Positions 1-7,219 of a DNA stretch of 17,437 bases are shown here, piece after piece. Position 1 is the stretch's first letter. Each line of letters begins with the position of its first letter. The position numbers were made by a program, and so were the translations under genes. The notes beneath the pieces are model-generated. The model was not told the DNA's origin, made no database searches, and worked only from the letters and a program-made list of their open reading frames with translations. The stretch covers positions 1 to 17,437 of the forward strand of contig CAZHXQ010000037.1 in NCBI GenBank assembly GCA_964536465.1, written 5' to 3'. This DNA is from Mesolinea sp964536465 (GTDB taxonomy: Bacteria > Chloroflexota > Anaerolineae > Anaerolineales > Anaerolineaceae).

Positions 1-221
1 ATGGCAGGGTTGAAAGGGCACACCGCACCCATCTGGATGAGTTCTATGCTGTGCATGAACCCAATGGCGACCTGCAGGATTTGAACAAAGATTTGAGAAA
101 ATGGGAGTGGGTTTATAACAATATTCGCCCTCATCGGGCTCTGGACAATCTCAGCCCCAGACGGTATATTGAACGTTACCATCCTGACCTGATCTCTGAT
201 GATCTGTCTCATATGTATTGA
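1..221 (+). CDS. IS481-like transposase, integrase-core C-terminal part (5' end outside window)
   Basis: The frame that starts at base 3 is open to a TGA at 219-221 and encodes the last 72 residues of a DDE integrase-type transposase. The motif GRVERAHRTHLDEFY is typical of the region around the catalytic glutamate in rve-domain transposases. YNNIRPHRALDNLSP is the usual C-terminal signature of IS481/IS3-like enzymes. The enzyme would cut and join IS ends. Only the C-terminus is visible, so it is unknown whether the element is intact. Family placement between IS481 and other rve-type elements is by motif resemblance only. Confidence 0.85.
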   Translation, partial: GRVERAHRTHLDEFYAVHEPNGDLQDLNKDLRKWEWVYNNIRPHRALDNLSPRRYIERYHPDLISDDLSHMY

Positions 222-249
222 ACCCATTCAACCCATTGAGTTATCCACA
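1..249 (+). mobile_element. 3' end of an IS481-like insertion sequence (left part outside window)
   Basis: The window opens inside a transposase reading frame. The sequence ending at 249 (...TTATCCACA), read on the other strand, begins TGTGGATAA. IS481-group terminal inverted repeats typically begin with TGT, so 249 is a plausible outer tip. The other IS end is outside the window, so neither the inverted repeat nor a target-site duplication can be checked. A short direct repeat (AACCCATT twice, 221-237) lies between the transposase stop and the proposed tip. Confidence 0.55.
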
Positions 250-264
250 TTGTTAAGATAGAAT
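236..264 (+). promoter_or_regulatory. Candidate promoter of the GntR-type regulator
   Basis: TTGAGT (236-241) and TAGAAT (259-264) are separated by 17 bp. Start of transcription would fall at or next to the ATG at 271, and no Shine-Dalgarno sequence is visible before that ATG, so a leaderless mRNA is likely. The -35 box lies within the proposed IS end. Confidence 0.45.
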
Positions 265-270
265 CATTAT

Positions 271-1023
271 ATGAAAAAGAGGACCCCTATCTACAAAACC
301 ATTCGGGCGGATTTATTACAGGAAATTGTGGATAGTAATTATTCTTTCAGGCAGTTACCAACAGAAGCAGAGTTGTGTGAAAAGTATGGCGTCAGCAGGA
401 TGACGGTCAATAAAGCCCTCAGCATGCTGGCCCACGAAGGTCTCATTCGGCGCATTCCAGGTAAGGGTTCATTTGTCAACACCACGGAAATTAAGAAAAA
501 AGTTGCCGAGCCCAGAAGTTTCAGTGAGGATATTAATACAATTGGGGGCGTCCCGGGGTCGAAAGTCCTGGTCTATAAGAAATTGCTGGCCAAAGACGCG
601 GAAAATGTCGCCGACATTTTCAAGCTGAATGACGATGCCCAGATTTACTACTTTGAACGCTTGCGCAGCTCGGACGGTATTCCAATCGCGATCACCCGCA
701 CCTTTATCTCCGGTGAAGTGGTTGAAGAACTTCCTCAGCATGTGCTTGAAGACTCGCTCTATAAGTATCTACGTGAAAGCCTGGGAATATTTCTCAAGTG
801 CTCCGATTATCAGATCCGGGCGCGGTTGGCAAGCCCACAGGAGAAGATTTTGCTCCAGTCAGGGGAAGAACCGCTCCTTGAGGTCAGGCACATCTCTTAC
901 ACTCAGACCGATATACCCTTTGAATATAACGAATCAGCCTATCTCGGAAGCAAGTTCTTGTACGTTTCAAGCACTGCCTACCATCCTCGTTTCGAGTATT
1001 TTGAAAGCGGCGAAAATATTTGA
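271..1023 (+). CDS. GntR-family transcriptional regulator, HutC/UTRA type
   Basis: The protein has 250 residues, usual for the HutC subfamily. Residues about 7-70 form a winged helix-turn-helix of GntR type, with the signatures LPTEAELCEKYGVSRMTVNKA and, in the wing, GLIRRIPGKGSFV. Residues about 95-240 match a UTRA effector-binding domain (FERLRSSDGIPIAI, LEVRHISYTQTDIPFEYN, ending in an SSTAYHP-like segment). Such proteins usually repress sugar, amino-acid or histidine catabolic genes and release DNA on binding a small ligand. No catabolic gene lies beside it. The upstream side is occupied by an IS end, so its target operon may have been separated from it. The ATG at 271 has no SD but a -10 box seven bases upstream. 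Ligand and target cannot be predicted. Confidence 0.92.
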   Translation: MKKRTPIYKTIRADLLQEIVDSNYSFRQLPTEAELCEKYGVSRMTVNKALSMLAHEGLIRRIPGKGSFVNTTEIKKKVAEPRSFSEDINTIGGVPGSKVLVYKKLLAKDAENVADIFKLNDDAQIYYFERLRSSDGIPIAITRTFISGEVVEELPQHVLEDSLYKYLRESLGIFLKCSDYQIRARLASPQEKILLQSGEEPLLEVRHISYTQTDIPFEYNESAYLGSKFLYVSSTAYHPRFEYFESGENI

Positions 1024-1048
1024 CGCTCCTCCACCGATAGCATATAAT
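1020..1048 (+). promoter_or_regulatory. Strong sigma-70-type promoter for tRNA-Leu (and probably tig)
   Basis: TTGACG (1020-1025) and a perfect TATAAT (1043-1048) are spaced by 17 bp, giving predicted initiation near 1055, about five bases before the tRNA. The -35 box overlaps the TGA stop (1021-1023) of the GntR-type gene. No other promoter is evident before trigger factor. Confidence 0.8.
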
Positions 1049-1059
1049 TATTTGTTTGA

Positions 1060-1141
1060 GGGGAAGTGCTGGAATTGGCAGACAGGCATGACTTAGGATC
1101 ATGTGCGGCGACGCGTGAGGGTTCGAGCCCCTCTTTCCCCA
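1060..1141 (+). tRNA. tRNA-Leu (anticodon UAG)
   Basis: The acceptor stem GGGGAAG (1060-1066) pairs with TTTCCCC (1134-1140), with discriminator A at 1141. The anticodon stem CATGA/TCATG (1087-1091/1099-1103) encloses the loop CTTAGGA, which gives anticodon TAG at 1094-1096. A class II variable arm (GCG GCGA CGC, 1105-1114) and a T arm GAGGG-TTCGAGC-CCCTC (1117-1133) complete it. The TGGAATTGGCAGACA segment is typical of bacterial tRNA-Leu D arms. CCA is not encoded and must be added after processing. Confidence 0.97.
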
Positions 1142-1169
1142 CTTCACAATAAAACCAAAGAGGTATACA

Positions 1170-2666
1170 TTGAAAATTGAGAAAACTTTTACAGATGACC
1201 ATCAGGTCCGCGTCAGGGCCGAATTCGAGCAAGAAATCCTGGAAGGCTTCAAACGCAAGGGTGCCCGCAAAATCGCCAAAAACACGCGTATCCCGGGTTT
1301 TCGCCCTGGCAAGGCTCCATATTCTGTGGTTGTCAACCATATTGGTGAAGCAGCGATTCTTGAAGAAGCGCTTGATCTAATGCTCAACGATGTTTATCCC
1401 AAAGTGCTCGAGCAGGAAAACATCGAACCTTACGCACCCGGCAATCTTGAGGAGGTCCCCTCGCAGGAACCTCCAATTTTCGAATTCCTGATCCCCCTCT
1501 ATCCAGAAACCGAACTGGGCGATGTTGATAGCCTGAAGAAGGCTTATGAGCCCCCGGTCATTACCGACGAGGAAGTCGAAGATTCCATCACGCAGATGCG
1601 TCGAAACTACGCCAATATAATTCCGGTCGAGGGCGCGGCCCAGGTCGGTCAGCTGGTCTATATGACCATTGAAGCGGTTGATGAAAACCCAAAAGACCCG
1701 GAAGAAGCAGTTCTGGTGAAATCAGCCCCTCAGCAAACGCTTATTCCGACCCCGGAAGAAGAAAAGGAATCTGAATGGCCATTCAAAGGCTTTGCTCGGG
1801 AACTAATTGGCAAACAAGCGGAAGATCAGTTCTCAATTCCCCATACCTATCCTGATGATGAAAGACACGGCAGTTTTGCCGGAAAAGATGTACGCTTTGA
1901 CATCAATATTCAGTCGGTGAAAGAACTGGAACTCCCTGAAATCGATCAGGAATTTTTGTCTACTATCGGTGGTTTTGAAAACGAGGCTGCCCTCAGGCAA
2001 GCTGTGCGAGAAAAACTGGAAGCTGACAAAACTGCAGAATACGATAACAACTATTACCTTCAAATTGTCGACGCTTTGCGCGAAGAGGCAACCCTGAAAT
2101 ACCCGCCCCAGATGCTCGAAGATGAAGAAGAGGAAATTTTACACCACATTGAACACGACCTGGAACACAAGGGGCTTGACCTGGACTTATACTTGAAAAT
2201 CCGCAAACTTGATAAAGCCCAGTTCATTGAAGAAGAAGTCAAACAGACCGCCAAAGAGCGTCTGGAGCGCTCTCTGGTGATGGATGCCATCGCCAAGAAG
2301 TACGATGTCAAACTCAGCAAGGAAGACCTGCAGTCGGCGATCTCCGCTGTGATCAATTCTCTGTTAATCAGTGGTGAATACGAGCAAGCCGAAAAAGAGC
2401 TGGGCAAAAAGCAATTCACCGAAGCCATCACCAATGAGGCCGCAAGTAACGCGCTTGAAAACGCCATCCGTAAGCAGCTGAGAACCATCGCTGCCCCGGA
2501 ATCGATGCCTGCAGAGGACGAATCATCCAATGAAGAGATCGTGGAGGGTGTCATGGATGCGCTGCAGGCTGAACCAGAAAGCGCGACTGTCGAGACCGAA
2601 GCAGATGAAGAGCAGACGCAGGAAATGCCTGAAGAACCCTCAATATCGGAAGAAGAACAAGACTAA
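1170..2666 (+). CDS. tig: Trigger factor, ribosome-bound chaperone and prolyl isomerase
   Basis: Trigger factor binds at the ribosomal exit tunnel and shields nascent chains. The N-terminal ribosome-binding domain carries the signature GFRPGKAP at residues 43-50. A divergent FKBP-like prolyl-isomerase segment follows at about residues 155-245. The remainder is the helical SurA-like chaperone body. At 498 residues it is longer than the usual ~430; the excess is a very acidic tail (about residues 440-498) rich in Glu and Asp. The start is TTG at 1170, chosen because AAAGAGG (1157-1163) lies at proper spacing and the product begins MKIEK, typical of the family. It lies 28 bp after tRNA-Leu with no promoter of its own in between, and 49 bp before clpP. 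Confidence 0.95.
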   Translation: MKIEKTFTDDHQVRVRAEFEQEILEGFKRKGARKIAKNTRIPGFRPGKAPYSVVVNHIGEAAILEEALDLMLNDVYPKVLEQENIEPYAPGNLEEVPSQEPPIFEFLIPLYPETELGDVDSLKKAYEPPVITDEEVEDSITQMRRNYANIIPVEGAAQVGQLVYMTIEAVDENPKDPEEAVLVKSAPQQTLIPTPEEEKESEWPFKGFARELIGKQAEDQFSIPHTYPDDERHGSFAGKDVRFDINIQSVKELELPEIDQEFLSTIGGFENEAALRQAVREKLEADKTAEYDNNYYLQIVDALREEATLKYPPQMLEDEEEEILHHIEHDLEHKGLDLDLYLKIRKLDKAQFIEEEVKQTAKERLERSLVMDAIAKKYDVKLSKEDLQSAISAVINSLLISGEYEQAEKELGKKQFTEAITNEAASNALENAIRKQLRTIAAPESMPAEDESSNEEIVEGVMDALQAEPESATVETEADEEQTQEMPEEPSISEEEQD

Positions 2667-2715
2667 CGCTATTCTAATAATGCGCCTGTAAACTGATAGG
2701 AAAAAGGAAACAACT

Positions 2716-3321
2716 ATGCAAAGACATGACTTTCAATCAGTGATACCAATGGTGGTTGAACGAACCTCCAGCGGCGATCGCGCTTACGATATCTACTCAT
2801 TGCTGCTCAAAGAGCGAATTATCTTTGTCGGTTCGGCTATCAATGACCAGGTTGCGAATGTAGTTGTCGCCCAGCTGCTCTATCTGAGCCAGGTCGACCC
2901 GGACAAATCGATCCAGATGTATATCAATTCTCCCGGTGGTTCAATTTACGCGGGCATGGCCATTCTTGATACCATGCAGATGATCCCCAACACCATCAGT
3001 ACGGTCGCGGTCGGCGTTACCGCCAGTTTTGGCACCGTTCTGCTTGCCGGCGGCACAAAAGGACAACGTTACGCCCTACCCCACGCTACCATTCACCTGC
3101 ACCAACCTCTGGGCGGAACTGAAGGTCAGGCGTCCGATATTGAAATTATGGCCAAAGAAATTTTGCGGCTCAAGACAGAACTAAACAAGTTTTTCTCCGA
3201 CGTGACTGGTCAGCCGCTTGATGTGATTCAACGGGATACGGATAGGGATTTTTATCTGACCGCCGAACAGGCAGTCGAGTACGGATTGATCGATAAAGTT
3301 TTGATCCCGCCTCAAAAGTAA
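2716..3321 (+). CDS. clpP: ATP-dependent Clp protease proteolytic subunit
   Basis: ClpP forms the double-heptamer serine protease chamber that is fed by ClpX/ClpA-type unfoldases in the cytoplasm. The catalytic triad is intact: Ser104 in TASFGT, His129 in HLHQPLGG and Asp178 in DTDRDFYL. The spacings of 25 and 49 residues equal those of E. coli Ser97-His122-Asp171. The length of 201 residues is normal. AAGGAAA upstream of the ATG is a good SD. The order tig-clpP is the common bacterial one, but the next gene is a HAD phosphatase and not clpX, so the unfoldase must be encoded elsewhere. Confidence 0.97.
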   Translation: MQRHDFQSVIPMVVERTSSGDRAYDIYSLLLKERIIFVGSAINDQVANVVVAQLLYLSQVDPDKSIQMYINSPGGSIYAGMAILDTMQMIPNTISTVAVGVTASFGTVLLAGGTKGQRYALPHATIHLHQPLGGTEGQASDIEIMAKEILRLKTELNKFFSDVTGQPLDVIQRDTDRDFYLTAEQAVEYGLIDKVLIPPQK

Positions 3322-3322
3322 A

Positions 3323-4120
3323 ATGATCAGGGATCATTTTCCAAATGTCAAAGGCCTCATCATTGATATGGATGGGGTTCTTTGGCATGATCACGAGCCC
3401 ATTGGAGACCTGCCGGGTATTTTCGAAAAAATCTACTCTCTGGGGCTCGATTTTGTTCTCGCGACCAACAATTCCAGTAAAACAGTGAGCGAGTTTCAGG
3501 AAAAGCTGAGTGGTTTTGGTCTGCAAGTTGATCCCAGCCGAATCATCACCAGCGCCCTGGCTACCTTCCAGTATCTGAAGGAATCGCACCCCGAAATAAA
3601 GGTGGTTTATATCATCGGTTCAAATTCGTTCCGGGATGACGCACGGAGCAGGGGCTTCTCAGTTTTGCTTGATAGCGAACAGAAACCAGCCGACGCTGTG
3701 ATCGTCGGGCTGGATTTTAAGCTAACTTATGAAAGAATCAGCTACGCTGCGCGACAAATTATCGACGGGGCAAAATTCATCGCGACCAACACAGACGCGA
3801 CCTTCCCAACACCAACAGGGGTAATTCCCGGTGCCGGCACCATGGTAGCTGCTGTGCAAACGGCCTCTGGCAATGAACCGCTGGTCATCGGCAAACCCGC
3901 GATCGGTTTGTACGATCAGGCAATGAAAGTGATGGGTCTGAACGCTGATCAGGTATTATGCATAGGCGACCGCTTGTCTACTGACATCCTCGGTGCTCAA
4001 AATGGCGGTTTTGCGTCTGCCTTTGTCCTTTCAGGGATCAACTCGCTTGAAGACCTTGAAAATTGGGAACCAAAACCGGACCTGATCGCAGAGGACCTGA
4101 CGGCATTGATCTATGGATAA
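3323..4120 (+). CDS. HAD-superfamily (IIA, NagD-like) phosphatase
   Basis: This is a cytoplasmic phosphohydrolase of 265 residues. HAD motif I is DMDGV with nucleophile Asp15 and acid/base Asp17. Motif II is Thr48 in ATNNSS, motif III is Lys191 in IGKPA, and motif IV is Asp216/Asp221 in GDRLSTD. The insert between motifs II and III, with GTMVAAV before the lysine, is that of subclass IIA (NagD, 4-nitrophenylphosphatase, phosphoglycolate phosphatase-like). The substrate cannot be assigned. The ATG sits one base after the clpP stop with no SD, so translation is probably coupled to clpP. Its end overlaps rlmN by 8 bp. Confidence 0.9.
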   Translation: MIRDHFPNVKGLIIDMDGVLWHDHEPIGDLPGIFEKIYSLGLDFVLATNNSSKTVSEFQEKLSGFGLQVDPSRIITSALATFQYLKESHPEIKVVYIIGSNSFRDDARSRGFSVLLDSEQKPADAVIVGLDFKLTYERISYAARQIIDGAKFIATNTDATFPTPTGVIPGAGTMVAAVQTASGNEPLVIGKPAIGLYDQAMKVMGLNADQVLCIGDRLSTDILGAQNGGFASAFVLSGINSLEDLENWEPKPDLIAEDLTALIYG

Positions 4121-5156
4121 AAAATTGATTCTCGATCTCAACAAAAAAGAGCTGGCGGAGGAGCTCCAAAAGTTAGGGCAGCAGGGCTTCAGAATCAAGC
4201 AAATATTGAGAGGTGTCTACCAACACCACTATTCCGGCTTCTCCGATTTCGGCAACATCCCCAACACTCTCCGAACTGAGCTGGATGCCAGCTTTCTGAT
4301 CGATCCGATCGCAGACAGCAAATCGCTTACCTCCAGAGACAAAAGGACGGTCAAATACTTGTTTGAAGTCCAACAAGGCAATCACATTGAGGCAGTTCTG
4401 ATGAAATATGCTGACCGCAACACTGTTTGTGTCTCCACCCAGGTGGGTTGCCCGCTGGGCTGCGTTTTCTGTTCTACCGGTCAAATGGGCTTCACCCGCA
4501 ATCTGAGCGTCGGAGAAATTCTGGCTCAGGTTTTGTTTGTCATGCGCAGGCTGGAAGCCGACGAAGAGAATCTGACAAATTTAGTCTTTATGGGAATGGG
4601 AGAACCTTTTCTCAATTACCAGGCGGTTATGCAGTCGATCGAGCGCCTGACTGACCCCGATTTATTCAATTTTGGTGCCAGACGCATTACCATCAGTACC
4701 GTCGGCATTATCCCCAGAATCAAAGAGTTTACCGCGCTGAAGTCCCAGGTCAACCTTGCGGTCAGTTTACACGCGCCCGAGAACGAATTGCGCTCGCGGC
4801 TGGTGCCTGCCAATCGCATTCATCCGCTCAAACCTTTAATCGCAGCGTGCAAGGAATACGCAGAAGTCACCCACCGAAGAATTACGTTTGAGTACGCTTT
4901 AATCCAGGATGTAAATGACAGCGAGACCCAGGCGAAGCAACTGATCGGATTGATCAAAGGAATCCTCTGCCACGTTAATTTGATCGCCCTCAATCCCAGC
5001 AAGGAATACCCTATGCCCGGCTCGACTGAAGAACGTGTCAATGCCTTCGCAGGAATATTAAAGAATTATGGCATTCCCTGCTCAATCCGTTCTCGACGCG
5101 GTATCGAGATAGAAGCGGGTTGTGGACAGCTTGCCCATTCACAGCAAACTGAATGA
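4113..5156 (+). CDS. rlmN: Dual-specificity 23S rRNA/tRNA adenine-C2 methyltransferase (radical SAM)
   Basis: RlmN methylates C2 of A2503 in 23S rRNA and A37 in some tRNAs. The radical-SAM cluster motif CPLGCVFC supplies Cys113, Cys117 and Cys120. The two mechanistic cysteines are present: Cys106 (TVCVSTQ) and Cys337 (EAGCGQL), the residue that carries the methyl group in characterised RlmN. GMGEP (161-165) binds SAM. The length of 347 residues is normal. The start ATG overlaps the end of the HAD gene (ATGGATAA), which suggests translational coupling. Intact cysteines and the GQL ending favour RlmN over the resistance enzyme Cfr. Confidence 0.95.
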   Translation: MDKKLILDLNKKELAEELQKLGQQGFRIKQILRGVYQHHYSGFSDFGNIPNTLRTELDASFLIDPIADSKSLTSRDKRTVKYLFEVQQGNHIEAVLMKYADRNTVCVSTQVGCPLGCVFCSTGQMGFTRNLSVGEILAQVLFVMRRLEADEENLTNLVFMGMGEPFLNYQAVMQSIERLTDPDLFNFGARRITISTVGIIPRIKEFTALKSQVNLAVSLHAPENELRSRLVPANRIHPLKPLIAACKEYAEVTHRRITFEYALIQDVNDSETQAKQLIGLIKGILCHVNLIALNPSKEYPMPGSTEERVNAFAGILKNYGIPCSIRSRRGIEIEAGCGQLAHSQQTE

Positions 5157-5162
5157 TATAAT
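5154..5162 (+). promoter_or_regulatory. Extended -10 promoter of ftsY over the rlmN stop codon
   Basis: TGATATAAT is a perfect extended -10 (TGn-TATAAT); its TG comes from the rlmN stop codon. A TTGCCC lies at 5131-5136 but with 20 bp spacing, so the -35 is weak. Initiation is predicted at about 5169-5171, at the ftsY ATG itself. Confidence 0.5.
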
Positions 5163-5170
5163 CCCGGGCT

Positions 5171-6091
5171 ATGGACAACCTCTTTACGAAATGGCGTGAC
5201 AGCCTTCAGAAAACACGTGAAACTACCTTTGGCAAAATTGCCACCTTGTTTGGCGCAACTGAAATCGACGATAAAACCTTTGATGACCTGGAAGAATTGC
5301 TCATTCAGGCTGATGTTGGTGTCCGAACTACACTTAACCTGGTCGATACCGCCATTGAAAAGACCGATGATCTCGGTCTTACCCGCACCTCCCAGCTGGA
5401 ATCCTTACTCAAAGAGGAACTTTCCAGTCTTTTATTTAATGCGGAGGAACCTGATTTTTCACAGAAACCGACGGTCATCATGGTCACAGGTGTGAATGGA
5501 TCTGGAAAAACTACTTCTATCGGTAAACTGGCTGACAGATACAAAAAAATGGGGTTATCTGTTCTTCTGGTCGGGGCTGACACCTACCGCGCTGCAGCAG
5601 CCGACCAGCTTGAGATTTGGGCTGATCGTGTTGGCGTCCCCATTATCACAGGTCAACAGGACAGTGATCCAGGTGCGGTAACTTATGACGGCATCACTGC
5701 TGCGATCGCCCGCAATATCGATGTTGTCCTGATTGATACAGCTGGTCGTCTGCATACCCGTTACAACCTGATGGAAGAGATCAAAAAGGTCTATCGAGTA
5801 GCAAATAAAGCCCTGCCTGGGGCTCCTCACCATTCCTGGATTGTGATTGACACTACCACCGGTCAGAACGCGCTCACTCAGGCTGAGGCGTTTGGTAAAG
5901 CGGTCAATCTGAACGGTGCAATCCTGGCTAAACTGGATACGTCGGCGAAGGGCGGCATGGTCTTCGCAATTAAAGATCAGCTTAGCCTGCCGGTAATCTA
6001 TGCCGGGTTGGGTGAGAAAATTGAAGACCTGCAATTGTTCGACAAAAAGTCGTTCATCGACAGCATTTTTACGAAGAACGAAGGAAATTAG
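5171..6091 (+). CDS. ftsY: Signal recognition particle receptor FtsY
   Basis: FtsY is the membrane-associated GTPase that docks SRP-ribosome complexes at SecYEG. The 306 residues comprise an N domain (about 1-85) and a G domain: G1 P-loop GVNGSGKTT (107-115), the I-box region DTYRAAAADQL (137-147), G3 DTAGR (189-193), G4 at 253-256 and GLGE (279-282). There is no acidic A domain, as in many short FtsY proteins. G4 reads AKLD instead of the usual TKLD, and the next residues are TSAKGG where GTAKGG is common. No SD is seen before the ATG; a -10 box eight bases upstream suggests a leaderless transcript. It ends one base before prfB. Confidence 0.96.
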   Translation: MDNLFTKWRDSLQKTRETTFGKIATLFGATEIDDKTFDDLEELLIQADVGVRTTLNLVDTAIEKTDDLGLTRTSQLESLLKEELSSLLFNAEEPDFSQKPTVIMVTGVNGSGKTTSIGKLADRYKKMGLSVLLVGADTYRAAAADQLEIWADRVGVPIITGQQDSDPGAVTYDGITAAIARNIDVVLIDTAGRLHTRYNLMEEIKKVYRVANKALPGAPHHSWIVIDTTTGQNALTQAEAFGKAVNLNGAILAKLDTSAKGGMVFAIKDQLSLPVIYAGLGEKIEDLQLFDKKSFIDSIFTKNEGN

Positions 6092-6092
6092 T

Positions 6093-7170
6093 ATGACAGA
6101 ATTAACCGAACGAACCAGAAACCTGGAAAAACAATTCAACTCTCTCATGGAGCATCTTTGACTTAGCCAAAAAGGCTGAAGAATTATCCAGATTACACAA
6201 ACAAAGTGAAGAGACTGGCTTTTGGGACAACCCCACTCACGCCCAGTCAGTAATGAAACGTATCGCTTACCTTGACGACCAGATCGAAGAATGGACGTCG
6301 CTGCAATCTCAGGTTGAGGGCCTTTCGGCCTTGCTGGAACTTGATGACGGCAGCCTGACCGATGAGATCACCCAGCAGGTTGATGAACTGGAAGAACAGG
6401 TCGCAAAAAAAGAAATCACCTTACTGCTTTCCGGACAGTACGACCGAGGAAACGCTATTCTGGCAATTCACGCAGGTGCAGGAGGCACGGATTCTCAGGA
6501 TTGGGCTGGCATGCTTGAGCGTATGTATTTGCGCTGGGCAGAAAATAACGGCTACAAGACTGAAATTCTGGACCGCACAGTCGGTGAAGAAGCCGGGATC
6601 AAGTCGGTCACCATTTCGGTAACCGGGGAACTGGCCTATGGCTATCTGAAAGCAGAAAAAGGGGTACATCGTCTGGTGAGACTCTCACCTTTCGATTCAG
6701 CACACCGCAGGCATACCTCATTTGCCCTGGTCGAAATCCTGCCTGAAATCGAGGATAACGATGACATCGTCATCCGTCCTGAGGATATCGAAATCGAGGT
6801 TTATAAGTCCTCAGGTGCAGGGGGTCAGAATGTTCAAAAAAACATGACCGCTGTACGGATCATACATCTGGCCACAGGGCTGGTGGTTACCTGTCAAAAT
6901 GAGCGTTCTCAAACCCAAAACAGGGAATCTGCCCTCAAAGTGCTTAGATCACGCCTGTTTGAATTGCAGCAGCAAGCGCATGCTGAGGAAATCTCGGACC
7001 TGAAGGGTGAGTTCAAAAAAGTGGAATGGGGCAGCCAGATCAGGTCTTACGTGCTTCACCCCTACCAAATGGTCAAAGACCACCGCACGGACTACGAAAC
7101 CGGCAATACCCAGTCGGTGTTAGACGGCAATCTGGATGGCTTTATTGAAGCCTATCTGAGAATGAAATAA
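6093..7170 (+). CDS. prfB: Peptide chain release factor 2, expressed through a programmed +1 frameshift
   Basis: RF2 reads UGA and UAA and hydrolyses peptidyl-tRNA. The ATG at 6093 follows AAGGAAA at normal spacing. Frame 0 runs 22 codons to CTT TGA; the ribosome must skip T6159 and continue with GAC (6160-6162) to the TAA at 7168-7170, giving 358 residues, the normal size. After the shift the coiled-coil domain 1 continues (FWDNP). The stop-recognition tripeptide SPF occurs in VRLSPFDS and the catalytic GGQ in SGAGGQNVQKN. Most RF2 proteins have His after GGQ where this one has Asn. A gene caller that ignores frameshifts would start it falsely at 6253. Confidence 0.97.
6149..6162 (+). promoter_or_regulatory. 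RF2 autoregulatory +1 frameshift signal
   Basis: GGAG (6149-6152), a 3-base spacer CAT, slippery CTT (6156-6158), in-frame TGA (6159-6161) and C6162 reproduce the classical prfB site (SD-like element, 3-nt spacing, CUU UGA C). Low RF2 slows termination at the UGA and favours shifting, so RF2 controls its own synthesis. Confidence 0.96.
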
Positions 7171-7219
7171 GTTTGTGTCAGTCTCTGATAATCAAAATAC
7201 CAGTGTTTCGATACCACCC

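Noticed and set aside
241..249. TTATCCACA, a perfect DnaA-box match
   Set aside because: A single box with no cluster, AT-rich unwinding region or dnaA/dnaN nearby; it is better explained as part of the IS end.
6253..7170. prfB starting at ATG 6253
   Set aside because: The same frame upstream to the CTT TGA C site encodes typical RF2 domain 1, joined to the ATG at 6093 by the known frameshift.
7171..7219. Bidirectional terminator between prfB and pfkA
   Set aside because: No stable hairpin with a T run is visible in these 49 bases.
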